Shown here piece after piece: positions 33,056 to 45,153 of a stretch of DNA of 64,000 nt (positions are counted from its first letter, which is position 1; each line of letters begins with the position of its first letter). The stretch lies in assembly GCF_018294505.1 (NCBI RefSeq), contig NC_057807.1, forward strand, positions 139,654,747 to 139,718,746. Reading direction: 5' to 3'. This DNA comes from Triticum aestivum. Lineage: Eukaryota > Streptophyta > Magnoliopsida > Poales > Poaceae. Made by a program: the position numbers and the translations under genes. Under the pieces are notes generated by a model. That model was given only the letters and a program-made list of their open reading frames with translations, did not search any database and was not told the origin of the DNA.

Positions 33056-34558
33056 GTGAGAAAGCTTGAAAAGAAATTTGAAGAGTTAGAGCTCCATCAT
33101 ATACCCCGACTAAAGAATCAAGCGGCTGATGATTTGGCGAAGATAGGTTCCAAGAGAGAAGCCATTCCGAGTGATGTGTTCTTGGAACATATCCATGCTC
33201 CATCAGTTCAGGAAGATCCTTTTACCGAAGAAGCTCCGCAGCCTAAAAGTGTCACAGATCCGACTGAAGTTGAAGTTCCAGCAGTGGTCGACTTGATCAT
33301 GGAAGCGTTGGTGATCACTCCTGATTGGACAGTGCCGTACATCGCGTATATCTTAAGGAAAGAGCTCCCAGAGGATGAAGAAGAGGCTCGACAGATCGTC
33401 CGCCGATCTAAGGCCTTTACCGTGATCAAGGGACAGTTGTACAGAGAAAGCGCGACTAGAGTTGGTCAGAAGTGTATAACGCCAGAAGAAGGTCGGATAA
33501 TCCTTGACGATATCCACTCGGGGACCTGTGGCCATCATGCGTCCTCTCGGACCATTGTGGCTAAAGCATACCGAGCAGGATTTTACTGGCCAAGAGCGAA
33601 TGAAATGGCAAAGGAGATAGTCGACAAGTGTGAAGGATGTCAATTTTACTCCAATATGTCACACAAGCCCGCCTCAGCCTTGAAGACCATCCCACTCGTC
33701 TGGCCTTTCGCTGTATGGGGATTGGATATGGTTGGACCACTGAGAACAGGCAGAAGCGGCTTCACCCATGTGCTGGCGGCAGTCGACAAGTTCACCAAGT
33801 GGATTGAGGCTAAACCCATCAAGAATCTTGATGCCGGCACTACTGTCAGCTTCATCAAGGAGTTGATATTTAGATATGGAGTTCCACACAGCATCATCAC
33901 TGACAATGGGTCGAACTTCGATTCCGAGGAATTCAGAGCCTTCTGCACGTCTCAGGGCACACGAGTCGACTATGCTTCAGTCGCTCACCCCCAGTCGAAT
34001 GGACAGGCAGAACGAGCAAATGGCTTAATTCTCAAAGGGCTAAAACCCCGATTGATGTGTGATCTCAAGCACGCAGCTGGTGCATGGGTCGACGAACTTC
34101 CATCAGTACTTTGGGGATTAAGGACCACACCTAATCGGTCGACTGGGAGAACTCCGTTCTTCTTGGTCTACGGAGCTGAAGCAGTCTTGCCGAGTGACCT
34201 ACTTCACAATGCACCCCGAGTCGAACTCTACACTGAAGCTGAAGCAGAGCAAGCCCGGCAGGACGCAGTCGACCTTCTAGAAGAAGAAAGAGAGATGGCC
34301 TTGATCCGATCAACCATTTATCAGCAGGACTTGCGTTGCTTCCATGCCAAAAACGTGAAGAGTCGAGCCTTCCAAGAAGGAGATTTGGTTCTCCGAGTGG
34401 ATCAGCAGAAGCCACACAAGCTTGCTCCTACTTGGGAAGGTCCCTTCATTGTCACCAAGGTTCTCCACAATGGAGCATACCGCCTTTACAATGTCGAGCA
34501 CCAGATTGACGAGCCCCGAGCTTGGAACGCGGAGCTGCTCTGCCCCTTTTATACTTAA
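33056..34558 (+). CDS. Integrase, Tat-lineage
   Basis: 500 open codons in the same frame as the preceding RNase H segment. Residues ~1-40 end RNase H (KNQAADDLAKIGS). The zinc-binding HHCC domain follows (HSGTCGHHASS ... CEGCQFY), then the catalytic core with Asp in WGLDMVGPL, Asp in IITDNGSNFDSE and Glu in PQSNGQAERANG, and the C-terminal region (ALIRSTIYQQDLRCFHAKNV, GDLVLRV, GPFIVTKVLHNGAYRL). No chromodomain is visible, consistent with Tat. All three catalytic acidic residues are present and the frame is open to TAA at 34556, so this is the best-preserved domain of the element. Confidence 0.85.
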   Translation: MRKLEKKFEELELHHIPRLKNQAADDLAKIGSKREAIPSDVFLEHIHAPSVQEDPFTEEAPQPKSVTDPTEVEVPAVVDLIMEALVITPDWTVPYIAYILRKELPEDEEEARQIVRRSKAFTVIKGQLYRESATRVGQKCITPEEGRIILDDIHSGTCGHHASSRTIVAKAYRAGFYWPRANEMAKEIVDKCEGCQFYSNMSHKPASALKTIPLVWPFAVWGLDMVGPLRTGRSGFTHVLAAVDKFTKWIEAKPIKNLDAGTTVSFIKELIFRYGVPHSIITDNGSNFDSEEFRAFCTSQGTRVDYASVAHPQSNGQAERANGLILKGLKPRLMCDLKHAAGAWVDELPSVLWGLRTTPNRSTGRTPFFLVYGAEAVLPSDLLHNAPRVELYTEAEAEQARQDAVDLLEEEREMALIRSTIYQQDLRCFHAKNVKSRAFQEGDLVLRVDQQKPHKLAPTWEGPFIVTKVLHNGAYRLYNVEHQIDEPRAWNAELLCPFYT

Positions 34559-34639
34559 GTATTCACTCGGATGAGATGTAATAAAAGTACTTCTGTAGTT
34601 CATTTTTCAAAGACAAGAGTGTCATAATTTTCCCAGTGA
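34559..34639 (+). other. 3' untranslated start after integrase
   Basis: Short AT-rich stretch between the integrase stop and the minisatellite arrays; nothing recognisable. Confidence 0.4.
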
Positions 34640-35690
34640 TTGTTGTTACTTTTTTTCACATAAAGGTCCTCCAGTGGGTGGCTTAGCTGCGAATCCGTTT
34701 CGCCTAAGTTTGTAAAAAAAAATCCTTGCCGAGTGGTGAGCCAGCCTCCCACTCGAGGGCTTAGCAGCGAATCCATTTCTCCTAAGTTTAACAAAATCCT
34801 ACCGAGTGGTGAGCCAACCTCCCACTCGGAGGCTTAGCTGCAGTCCAAGTACTCGCCTAAGTTTAAACAAAATCCTGTAGAGTAGTGGGCCAGCCCCTCA
34901 CTCGGAGGCTTCGCTGCAGTCCAAGTAGTCGCCTAAGTTTAAACAAAATCCTGCCGAGTGGTGAGCCAGCCTCCCACTCGAGGGCTTAGCTGCAGCATGG
35001 CGCTCGCCTAAGTACAAACACAATGTGCGCTCCGCAAGGAAGATGAGGTGCAGGTCGACTGCTACCCTCTCCTTTCGAGCTACGCCACAAATACAACGTG
35101 CGCTCCGCAAGGAGGACGAGGCGCAGGTCGACTGCTACCCTCTCCTTCCGAGCTACACCACAAATACAATGTGCGACCCGCAAGGAGGACGAGGTGCAGG
35201 TCGACTGTTACCTTCTCCTTCGGACATACGCCACAAAAACCCTACCGAGTGAAGAGCAAAACCTCCCACTCGGGGGCTTAGCTGCAGCCCAGTGCTCGCT
35301 TAAGTTTTTGAAAATCCTACCGAGTGGAGAGCAAACCTCCCACTCGGGGGCTTAGCTGCAGCCCAGTGCTCGCCTAAGTTTCTGAAAAACCTACCGAGTG
35401 GAGAGCAAACCTCCCACTCGGGGGCTTAGCTGCAGCCCAGTGCTCGCCTAAGTTTCTGAAAATCCTACCGAGTGGAGAGCAAACCTCCCACTCGGGGGCT
35501 TAGCTGCAGCCCAGTGCTCGCCTAAGTTTCTGAAAATCCTACCGAGTGGAGAGCAAACCTCCCACTCGGGGGCTTAGCTGCAGCCCAGTGCTCGCCTAAG
35601 TTACTGAAAATCCTACCGAGTGGAGAGCAGACCTCTCACTCGGAGGCTTAGCTGTAGCCCAGTGCTCGCCTAAGTATGACGAGATACAAA
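34640..35690 (+). repeat. Two interleaved minisatellites in 3' UTR
   Basis: Repeat A, about 74 bp (CCGAGTGG...CCTCCCACTCGGGGGCTTAG, then CTCGCCTAAGTTT), occurs in about 11 copies: four or five diverged at 34660-35020, the rest nearly identical at 35235-35690. Between them sit three copies of an unrelated ~73-bp unit B (starting TGCGCTCCGCAAGGA, with an internal GTCGAC) at about 35026, 35099 and 35172. Tandem repeats in the 3' UTR are known for Tat-lineage elements. Small frames here are by-products of the repeat. Confidence 0.88.
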
Positions 35691-35895
35691 TCAATTGCAG
35701 TCTGTGCTTCGCCCCTACCTGCAAAAGTGCATCACAAACACTAGCATATAGTCCGAGCGAAAGATAATGTTCCCAAGTTCAGATAGCGTCCTACGGATCC
35801 AGAAGTGCTCAGGCACCAAGCCTGTTAAAGTTTACCGGTTACAAAAACCACTCGGCATACCGAGGCAAATTTAAGGCATCAAACATAGAAGTTTT
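35691..35895. other. Spacer between minisatellites and antisense stop
   Basis: About 200 bp without a frame or repeat. It includes the region downstream of the antisense stop codon and probably its 3' UTR. Confidence 0.4.
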
Positions 35896-36024
35896 TTACC
35901 CCTCCTGTGGAGGGCTGGAAGGCGCAACGAACTCGTCCAGGTTGATTCCATCTGCGATCCGAGTGGCAGCAGCAATGAAGGTCTCCATGAAGGATCGGAA
36001 GTCGTGCTTCTTGGTATTGGCCAC

Positions 36025-36540
36025 TGAGGGAGTCCCGGATTAGGGGGTGTCCGGATAGCCGGACTACCATCATCAGCCGAACTATCATCGGCCGGACTAT
36101 CATCATCGGCCGGACTCCAAGACTATGAAGATACAAGATTGAAGACTTTGTCCCGTGTCCGGAGGGGACTTTCCTTGGCGTGGATGGCAAGCTTGGCGAT
36201 ACGGATATGTAAATCTCCTACCATTGTAACCGACTCTATGTAACCCTAGCCCTCTCCGGTGTCTATATAAACCGGATGGCTTTAGTCCGTAGGACACAAC
36301 AACAACCATTACAATCATACCATAGGCTAGCTTCTAGGGTTTAGCCTCCTTGATCTCGTGGTAGATCCACTCTTGTAACATCCACAATATCAATATCAAT
36401 CAAGCAGGATGTAGGGTTTTACCTCCATCAAGAGGGCCCGAACCTGCGTAAAACATCGTGTCCCTTGTCTCCTGTTACCATCCGCCTAGACGCACAGTTC
36501 GGGACCCCCTACCCAAGATCCGCCGGTTTTGGCACCGACA
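36025..36540 (+). repeat. 5' LTR, Tat-type copy 2
   Basis: 516 bp, TGAGGGAGTCCCGG...GGCACCGACA, TATA box CTATATAA at 36263-36270. The PBS TGGTGCTTTCATTGAGAG follows at 36542-36559. Confidence 0.9.
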
Positions 36541-36587
36541 TTGGTGCTTTCATTGAGAGTTCCTCTGTGTCGTCACCGATAGGCTTG

Positions 36588-39500
36588 ATGGCCTCTTCAA
36601 TCAACAACGACGCAGTCCTGGGTGAGACTTTTTCCTCGGACAGATCTTCGTATTCGGCGGCTTCGCACTGCGGGCCAACTCACTTGGCCATCTGGAGCAG
36701 ATCGAAAGCTACGCCCCTGGTTGTCAGGTCAGGTTTGGAAGCCTAAACTTCACGGCCGATATCCGCGGGGACTTGATCCTCGATGGATCCGAGCCGCAGC
36801 CGAGTGCGCCGCACTGTCACGATGGGCACGACCTAACTCTGCCGCCGGACAGCGCCTTGGAAGCCGCACTCGAATCCGCTCCGACCCATGGTCCGGAGCT
36901 GACCGTGCAGATCGAGGACGGGTGGCTGGACACCGCCTCGGGAGCTGCAACTTCTATGGCGATGGAGCCGAACACTGACCTTGTCCCGCATAAAGCTCAT
37001 GACTCCGAGGTGCCGGACTCCCTGCCGGACTCCAAACCTCCTGCGCCCCTGCCAATCGAATCCGATTGGGCGCCGATCATGGAGTTCACCGCTGCGGACA
37101 TGTTTCAGCACTCACCCTTCGGCGACATCTTAAATTCCCTGAAGCACCTCTCGCTATCCGGAGAACCCTGGCCGGACTACGGCCAGGATGGTTGGGACGC
37201 GGACGACGAAGAAATTCAAACCCCACCCACCACCCACTTCGTAGCCACCGTCGACGATCTAACCGACGTACTCGACTACGACTCTGAAGACATCGACGGT
37301 ATGGACGACGATGCCGGAGACTATCAAGAACCAGCGCCTACAGGACACTGGAAGACCACCTCGTCATACGACATATACATGGTGGACACCCCAAAAGATG
37401 GGGACGGCGAAGAAGCAGCGGAGGCAGATTCCTTAAAGAAACAGCCCAAGCGCCGACGTCAGCGGCGCCGCTCTAAATCCCGCCACAGCAAGAATGGAGA
37501 TTCCGGCATAGGAGATCCCAGAAAGTGCCGAAGATAACCCCCTCCAGCAAGATTCAGCGCAGGAGGAGGCAGAAGCAAGCCCTCACGAGAGGACGGCAGA
37601 TGAAGAGGTCGAGGATGATAATTACATACCTCCCTCCGGAGACGAGGCAAGCCTCGACGACGACGAATTTGTCGTGCTTGAGGATCCCGTCGAACAAGAG
37701 CGTTTCAGATGCAGGCTAATGGCCACAGCAAATAGTCTAAAGAAAAAGCAGCAATAGCTTCAAGCTGATCAAGACCTGCTGGCCGACAGATGGACCGAGG
37801 TCCTCGCGGCCGAAGAGTATGAACTCAAACGCCCCTCCAAAAGCTACCCAAAACGCAAGTTGCTCCCCCGACTAGAGGAGGAGGCATACAAACCTGCATC
37901 ACCAGCGCACAATACGGTAGACTGACCACCTCGTGGCCGCGACAGAGAGGCATGTAAGCCCTCCACCAAAACCGTACCCCGGCACCGCTCAAAAAGCGCG
38001 AAGCCACGGGGGAACGTGCCGGACTTGCGGGATATATTGGAGGACAAGGCAAAACAATCCAGATCTATCTATGGATCACGTGGGCGCCCCAAGACCCACG
38101 ACGAATACCGTTGCGCTGGATACAACTACTCCGGCCGGGCCGAACACAGCAGACAACGCTCTCTTGAGCTACGTCGCGATATTGCTCAATACAGAGGCGC
38201 CGCACACCCACTATGCTTCACTAACGAAGTAATGGATCATCAGATCCATGAAGGGTTTAAACCCGTTGACATCGAATCCTACGATGGCACAACAGACCCC
38301 GCGGTTTGGATTGAGGATTATCTCCTTCATATACATATGGCCCGCGGCGACGATCTTCACGCCATCAAATATCTCCCGCTCAAGCTTAAAGGACCAGCTC
38401 GGCATTGGCTTAACAGCCTGCCCGCAGAGTCAATTGGATGCTGGGAAGACCTAGAAGCCTCATTCCTTGACAACTTCCAGGGCACGTATGTGCGACCACC
38501 GGACGCAGATGACCTAAGCCACATAATCCAGCAGCCAGACGAATCGGCCAGGCAATTCTGGACACGGTTCTTAACAAAGAAAAATCAAATCATCGACTGT
38601 CCGGATGCAGAGGCCCTCGCTGCCTTCAAACATAACATCCGCGACGAGTGGCTGGCCCGGCACCTAGGACAGGAAAAGCCGAAATCCATGGCAGCCCTCA
38701 CATCACTCATGACCCGCTTCTTTGCGGGAGAGGATAGCTGGCTAGCTCGCAGCAACAACCTCAGCAAAAATGCTGGCAGTCCGGATACCAAGGACCGCAA
38801 TGGCAGGTCACGTCGAAACAAAAACAAACGCCGCATTAACAGCGACAACAATGAGGATACGGCAGTCAACGTCGGATTCCGAGGCTCCAAACCCGGTCAA
38901 CGGAAGAAGCCATTTAAAAGAACCACTCCGGGCCCGTCCAATTTGGACCGAATACTCGACCGCTCTTGTCAAATACATGGAACCCCCGAAAAGCCAGCTA
39001 ACCACACCAACAGAGATTGTTGGGTATTCAAGCAGGCAGGCAAATTAATTGCCGAAAACAATGACAAGGGGCTACACAGCGATGACGAGGAAGAGACCCG
39101 GCCGCTGAACAACAGAGGACAAAAGGGATTCCCCCCTCAAGTTCGGACGGTAAACATGATATACGCAACGCATATACCCAAGAGGGAGCGGAAGCGTGCA
39201 CTAAGGGATGTATACGCGATGGAGCCAGTCACCCCAAAATTCAACCCATGGTCCTCTTGCCCGATCACTTTCGATCGAAGAGACCATCCGACCAGTATCC
39301 GCCATGGCGGATTCGCCGCATTGGTTTTAGACCCAATCGTCGATGGATTTCACCTCACGAGAGTCCTGATGGACGGCGGCAGTAGCCTGAACCTGCTTTA
39401 TCAGGATACAGTGCGCAAGATGGGCATACCCTTCAAGGATTAAACCTACAAAGACGACCTTCAAAGGCATCATACCAGGTGTTGAGGCCAATTGTACAGG

Positions 39501-39870
39501 CTCAGTCACACTGGAAGTGGTCTTCGGATCCCCGGATAATTTCCAAAGCGAGGAGTTAATCTTCGACATAGTCCCGTTCCGCAGTGGCTATCACGCTCTG
39601 CTCGGATGAACCGCGTTCGCAAAATTCAACACGGTGCCGCATTATGCATACCTTAAGCTCAAGATGCCAGGCCCTCGTGGAGTCATCACGGTCAATGGAA
39701 ACACGGAACGCTCCCTCCGAACGGAGGAACATATAGCGGCTCTCGCGGCAGAAGTACAGAGCAGCCTTTTACGGCAATTCTCGAGTCCAGCCGTTAAACA
39801 ACCGGACACGGCCAAACGCGCCCGGAGCAACATCAACCAAGACCACCTGGCACGTTCCAAGCACGCGTAG
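36588..39870 (+). pseudogene. gag-protease, multiply broken (copy 2)
   Basis: The start ATG at 36588 corresponds to 11178 in copy 1. A one-base deletion near 36628 shifts the frame to 36773-37537. Another shift near 37510 follows, with in-frame TAG at 37755-37757 (after KKKQQ) and TGA at about 37923. The gag core is open at 38016-39443 (WIEDYLLHIHMARGDD, GPARHWLNSL, LTKKNQIIDCPDAEAL), with the C/H cluster (C-x2-H..NHTNRDC, about 38968) and protease VLMDGGSSLNLLY (about 39364). A frame break at 39441 and a TGA at 39607-39609 (after LLG, where the family usually has Arg) interrupt the protease tail, which ends at 39870. Confidence 0.8.
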
Positions 39871-41069
39871 CAATGCAGCCCCAACCCCAGCCCTCGCACA
39901 ATTTCAAGACAAACTCTCCACGTACATAATTATGCCCTGGAGATACCATGGGCATAGGGGGAGAGGCACGATCACAACAGACCCAGAGTGCGGTTCGACC
40001 ACACCAGGGGCTCCAAAGTGTGTTGCTCTTTTTATCTTTTATTTTTCTCTTTTTTTTATAGGACTCTGTCCGGCGGCGAACCTGCCGAACTCATGATGCA
40101 ACAGCCAGGGAGGGACAAAGGCTGCGACAAACACTCAGGTGGTCTCCATTACGAGCATTAAATTTGTTAAATACACCATTCCGCGGCCTACCCCTGGAGG
40201 GAGACGCCTTTAATTCGTCCAAATCCCTTGCTTTCTGCACTATTTGTATCATTCCGCACTCATAGCAGATCTTCTTGAATAAATAATGCATCACTTTTTG
40301 CCCATAATTGCATTGCTTTATATGTATATGTTCATTTATGACATGTTGCATCCGTATATTTTGGTACGGCCAAATACACCAGGGGCTTATGTTCCCCGCA
40401 TTATGGTGTGATAAGTCCGAACACTTTCACAAGTGCGGCACCCCGAACTTATAGCATTATATGAATCGGCTCCGAATCATGTCTTGGGTCAATAGTTGGG
40501 TTTGCCCGGCTCCCATGTTTGGCACCTTACGTTCCGTTCTATCGGCTAAGGTAGCACTGGGAGAACCACTGCGATTGCGCCCCGGTTGAGCCGGGTTAAC
40601 GCCTCAGTGGAGAAAGCTAAAACTGACTGTCATGATAAGGCGAGAGACTGGTCGCTGTTCGAGAGGTCCCTTCGAGTCCCTAAAGACTTATGCCGCTTCG
40701 AGCGAAGAACCGGATAATGTCCGGCCAAGGCGTGGATAGCGCCTCGAACTCGGTCTTCCGAATACTAGGGGCTTCGCCGAAATTTAAAATTATAGAATTC
40801 TATGGCTAAGTGAGAGTGTTCAAGCACTATAAGTCCGGTTGCCTTGTTCGTTGTGTTGAGCGCCTCCCTAGATGGACCCAAAAATGGGAACAAGAGTGCT
40901 CAAGTTTATCCCGAACACCCCAGCACTTGCGGCATGGGGGCTGAAGCCGACGACTTGCCATCTCTCAGATTTAATAAACGGCCGCACAGAAGGTAATATT
41001 TTAAATTAATAAGCGTTGCTTAGCGCATATGAACAAAGTTTTCAGCGCACAGGATAACACATTGCGAAA
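39871..41069. other. Conserved non-coding block between convergent genes, copy 2
   Basis: Counterpart of 14155-15225. Blocks at about 40405-40690 and 40915-40970 match copy 1 much better than the rest. No supported frame. Confidence 0.55.
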
Positions 41070-44000
41070 TTACTCAATAATTACATCCCGGGGGCACTCA
41101 TCCGCAATCTTGCAGGCACCCTTCAGGATAGTCTTATAATACATCTCGGGCGTACGATACTCCTTGCCCGTTGGCGGCGCGTCAGTGATAAGCTTCTCCG
41201 CATCCAGCTTGCCCCAATGCACCTTTGCGCGGGCAAGGGCCCGACGAGCACCTTCAATACAGGCGGAGCGCTTGATAACCTCCACCCAGGGGCACGCATC
41301 CACCAACCACCGCATGAGGCCGAAGTAGCTCCCAGGAATGGCCTCTCCAGGCCACAGCTGGACTATGAGGCCCTTCATGGCCTGCTCGGCTACCTTGTGG
41401 AGCTCGACCAGCTGCTTCAGCTGGTCGCTAGGGGGCACCGGATGGCCGGCCTCAGCGTACTAAGACCAGAAGACCTTCTCCGTTGAGCTCCCCTCCTTGG
41501 CTCGGTAGAATGCGGTGGCATCAGACACGCTGCGAGGCAGATCTGCAAACGCCCCTGGAGAGCTCCGAATTTGGGTAAGTAACACGTAATTTACATTCAC
41601 ATGCTTGCTTTGCATGAAAAATGCCTTACCCGCCGCTATCTTCTTCACCGACTCAATCTCCTGAAGGGACTTATGGGCCTCGGCCTTGGCGGCTTTGGCA
41701 CTTTCGAGAGCCGAGGCAAGCTCGGACTCTCGAGTCTTTGAGTCACGCTCCAAACTCTCATGCTTTTCCATGAGAGCCTGGAGCTCTGGCCGAACCGCCG
41801 CCACCCGCGCCTCCTGCTATTCTCGCTCTGCCCGTTCCGCGGCCGCATTGCGTTCGGCCGCGGACACGGCCTCCTTCAGGGTTGCCACCTTGTTCGTGGC
41901 CCCTGCAGTACCCATGTTATCCTTGTTATTTTTTGTCGCAACCTAAATCCTTTTCTGTAAGGTACAAATTCAAAGTGGTGTTACTCACCTTCTTTGTCCT
42001 GGAGCTGCTTCTTGGCATGGCCGAGCTCTTGCTCGGACCGCTCGAGCTCCTGCTTCAAAGCATCGACCTCCGCAGTCAGTGCGGCAGAGGTCAGCAGCGC
42101 AGCCTGCAACCCATATTGACATAATTTTTTAGCAACCCTGCGTATATCTTTTTTAGATCCTCAGTTCGACTTTTCTTTCCGAACACCGAACCAAGCATCA
42201 GGGGCTACTGTCTATGCGGTATTACATTGCTTATTTTTAACTTCTTACCTCAAAGCCTGATAGAAGGCTACTGCAGGCTTCGGTCAGCCCGCTCTTGGCA
42301 AGCTGTACCTTCTGAATCACCGCACTCATAGTAGTGCGGTGTTCTTCCTCGATGGAAGCGCTCTGGAGCGCCTCCAACAAATTGTCCGGCGCCTCCGGTT
42401 GGACGGAAGCCGCCGGCGTCACGGTCTTGCCCTTCTTGTGAAGGGGCCGCCGGCCGGACTCCGGAACCACTGCGGGTTCCGACGTGGAGTCCGGCGCAAA
42501 GTCCGGGAGGCCGCCTTGTGGCGCCTCCGGAGCCTCCCCCTGATGGGTCCCTTCTTGGGATCCCACCTCGGCGTCCTTGGTGTCGCGAGGGGTGGAGGCG
42601 GTCGGGATGGAATCTACATCCGACGGAGCCAACGACCCGCTCGATGAAGTGGGGAGATCATCATTGGCCGGAATACAGGCAGCATGCGGCATTAGAATGA
42701 CACTATGTGACACAAAAGAGAAATTATAAATCATTCAGGAATCCGGATACTTACGATCTCGCCGGAGGCCTGGCCCTTGAAGGCCATTCTTCCTCACCAA
42801 CGTTGATGTTGGCGGAGCTATCCGGGGGAATAGTCCTTCCCCTCTTGGACCCTTCGGCGTCCCCTGTTGGGGAAGCCTTCCTCTTCCTCTCTCCCTCCTT
42901 TGGGAGAGAGTCCTCTTTCTCCTCCTTGTTTTCAGGGGAGGAGTCCGCCTCGGAGTCGTCGGACACCTGAAAACGGGAACTCTTTCGAGTACCCGTGGCC
43001 TCCTTCTTGGCCTTCTTCTCCGGCACCACGTGCGGTGCCGGAACCAGCAGCCCCGCTAGATGGGCGTCTACTGGGTTTTCTGGCATAGGAGCCGGGCAGA
43101 TGATCTGCTCCACCTTCCTCATCCAGTCCTGTCAAAGGAAAAGGGGAAATTGAAACCCGCATAGAGTCAAACTATGAATAACAAGTGTCCCGTAAAGGGG
43201 TATAATCACTTACCTCGTCAGCTTGGCGCTGCGAGCGAAATCCGCGATCTTCGGTGGCGGACGTGGGGGCTTCGGCGCCCTTAAAGAGCACTTTCCAGGC
43301 ATCTTCGTACCTAGTGTCGAAGAGCCTGCTCAAGGTCTGGTGCTGTGCCGGATTGTACTCCCACAATTTAAATGCCCGTTCTTGGCACGGGAGAATCCGG
43401 CGGATGAGCATGACCTGGACCACGTTGACAAGCTTGAGCTTCTTGTTCACCAGCCTCTGGATACAGGCTTGGAGTCCGGTCAGCTCCTCTGAATTACCCC
43501 AGGACAGGCCGCTCTCCTTCCAAGAGGAGAGCCGCGTGGGGATCCCAGATCTAAACTCGGGGGCCACTGCCCATCTAGGGTCGCGCGGCTCGGTGATGTA
43601 GAACCACCCCGATTGCCATCCCTTGATGGTTTCCACGAAGGCACCCTCGAGCCAGAGGATGTTGGGTATCTTACCCAACATGGCGCCTCCGCACTCCGCC
43701 TGAGTGCCCTTCACCACCTTCGGCTTGACGTTGAAGGTCTTGAGCCAGAAGCCGAAGTGAGGCTGGATGCAGAGGAAGGCCTCGCACACGATGATAAACG
43801 CCGAGATGTTGAGGATGAAGTTTGGCGCCAGATCGTGGAAATCTAGGCCGTAATAGTACATGAGCCCCCGGACAAAGGGATGCAATGGGAAGCCCAGTCC
43901 GCGGAGGAAGTGGGGAAGAAATACTACCCTCTCATGGTGCCTGGGGGTGGGGATGAGCTGCCCCTCGTTGGGCAGCCGGTGCGCGATATCACCGCACAGA

Positions 44001-44077
44001 TAGCCGGCGCTGCGCAGTCTTTCGATGTGCTCCTCCGTAACGGAGGAGGTCATCCACTTGCCTCCCGCTCCAGACAT
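41070..44077 (-). pseudogene. Antisense multi-exon retrotransposon gene, two stops (copy 2)
   Basis: Exons 44077-43214, 43128-42755, 42702-42249, 42103-41989 (115 bp) and 41902-41070; all introns GT-AG; total 2640 nt, a multiple of three. The first ATG is chosen at 44077 because it aligns with the start of copy 1 (MSG). The N-terminal PF04195-like domain is well kept (FVRGLMYYYGLDFHDLAP, FWLKTFNVKPK). A charged region with KRGRT follows, then coiled coil (AEVDALKQELERSEQELG) and the C-terminal LWPGEAIPGSYFG and KRSACIEGARRALARAK segments. Two in-frame TAGs in the last exon (41819-41817 and 41462-41460) would remove the C-terminal domain. Splicing keeps the frame at every junction. Function unknown. 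Confidence 0.78.
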
Positions 44078-44191
44078 GGCTGGGAAAGGTTTAGACGAGA
44101 TGTGCGGACTTGGGCGCTGGAGCTCGAGTGCGCGGAGGATGATAAGCAAAGGAGGAAGAAGGTGTAGGTGAAAGGGTGGATCCTAATCCCC

Positions 44192-44198
44192 TTATATA
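44192..44198 (-). promoter_or_regulatory. TATA box of antisense gene, copy 2
   Basis: On the minus strand TATATAA, 115 bp upstream of the ATG at 44077. Confidence 0.5.
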
Positions 44199-44267
44199 TG
44201 GGCGGGCGAAGTCTATGCATCCCCCACCCGCCTGGTAAAACTCGCTTATCTCCCAAGCGCCACCATC

Positions 44268-44638
44268 AATGGCGCGGTTGGGTTACCCACGTCCGTATTG
44301 ATGAGAATCCCGGAATAAGGGGGAACACGATCTCTGCTTCGACAAGACGTGCCAAGGAAACCGCTTCGCTAAATGCGCTGAGGTGGTAAAGTAAAAAACG
44401 ATTCAAGTAATGGCTTGGTAATGGTGTGACATCATGCCGCAAACAAAAAACGTTAGCAGATTGAACTTGTGTATATATTATTCTCTCTACGGTGGAATGT
44501 GGAATTTATTTTGCAGAGCCGGACACTATCCTGGTGTTCACAATCTTCTATGAATTATTCGGAGGAGGAACCCGCCTTGCAATGCCGAACAATATGCGCG
44601 CCAGACTCATCGTCATTGAAGCCTGGTTCAGGGGCTAC
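44268..44638. other. Conserved 3' subterminal region, copy 2
   Basis: Nearly identical to 18268-18635 and ends in the polypurine tract TTCAGGGGCTAC before the 3' LTR. Sequence between here and the antisense ATG (44078-44267) has little resemblance to copy 1. Confidence 0.65.
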
Positions 44639-45153
44639 TGAGGGAGTCCCAGATTAGGGGGTGTCCAGATAGCCGGACTACCATCATCAGCCGAACTATC
44701 ATCGGCCGGACTATCATAATCGGTCGGACTCCAAGACTATGAAGATACAAGATTGAAGACTTCGTCCCGTGTCCGGAGGGGACTTTCCTTGGCGTGGAAG
44801 GCAAGCTTGGCGATACGGATATGTAGATCTCCTACCATTGTAACCGACTCTATGTAACCCTAGCCCTCTCCGTGTCTATATAAACCGGATGGCTTTAGTC
44901 CGTACGACACAACAACAACCATTACAATCATACCATAGGCTAGCTTCTAGGGTTTAGCCTCCTTGATCTCGTGGTAGATCCACTCTTGTAACATCCACAA
45001 TATCAATATCAATCAAGCAGGACGTAGGGTTTTACCTCCATCAAGAGGGCCCGAACCTGGGTAAAACATCGCGTCCCTTGTCTCCTGTTACCATCGGCCT
45101 AGACGCACAGTTCGGGACCCCCTACCCGAGATCCGCCGATTTTGACACCGACA
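44639..45153 (+). repeat. 3' LTR, Tat-type copy 2
   Basis: 515 bp, TGAGGGAGTCCC...GACACCGACA, followed by the duplication GCCAC at 45154-45158. Confidence 0.9.

Larger units (their letters stand above)
36025..45153 (+). mobile_element. Non-autonomous Tat-type gypsy element, copy 2
   Basis: 9129 bp flanked by GCCAC (36020-36024 and 45154-45158), inserted in the last exon of the host element's antisense gene. Architecture as copy 1: LTRs 36025-36540 and 44639-45153, PBS, sense gag-protease, no RT or INT, antisense gene. LTRs, the first ~0.85 kb of internal sequence and the last ~0.37 kb are nearly identical to copy 1; the core is clearly more diverged. Confidence 0.87.

Noticed and set aside
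34898..35355. Several 65-85-codon frames on both strands
   Set aside because: They are translations of the minisatellite units.
34640..35690. CRISPR-like array
   Set aside because: Repeat unit is contiguous without unique spacers, the host is a plant, and it lies in a retrotransposon 3' UTR.
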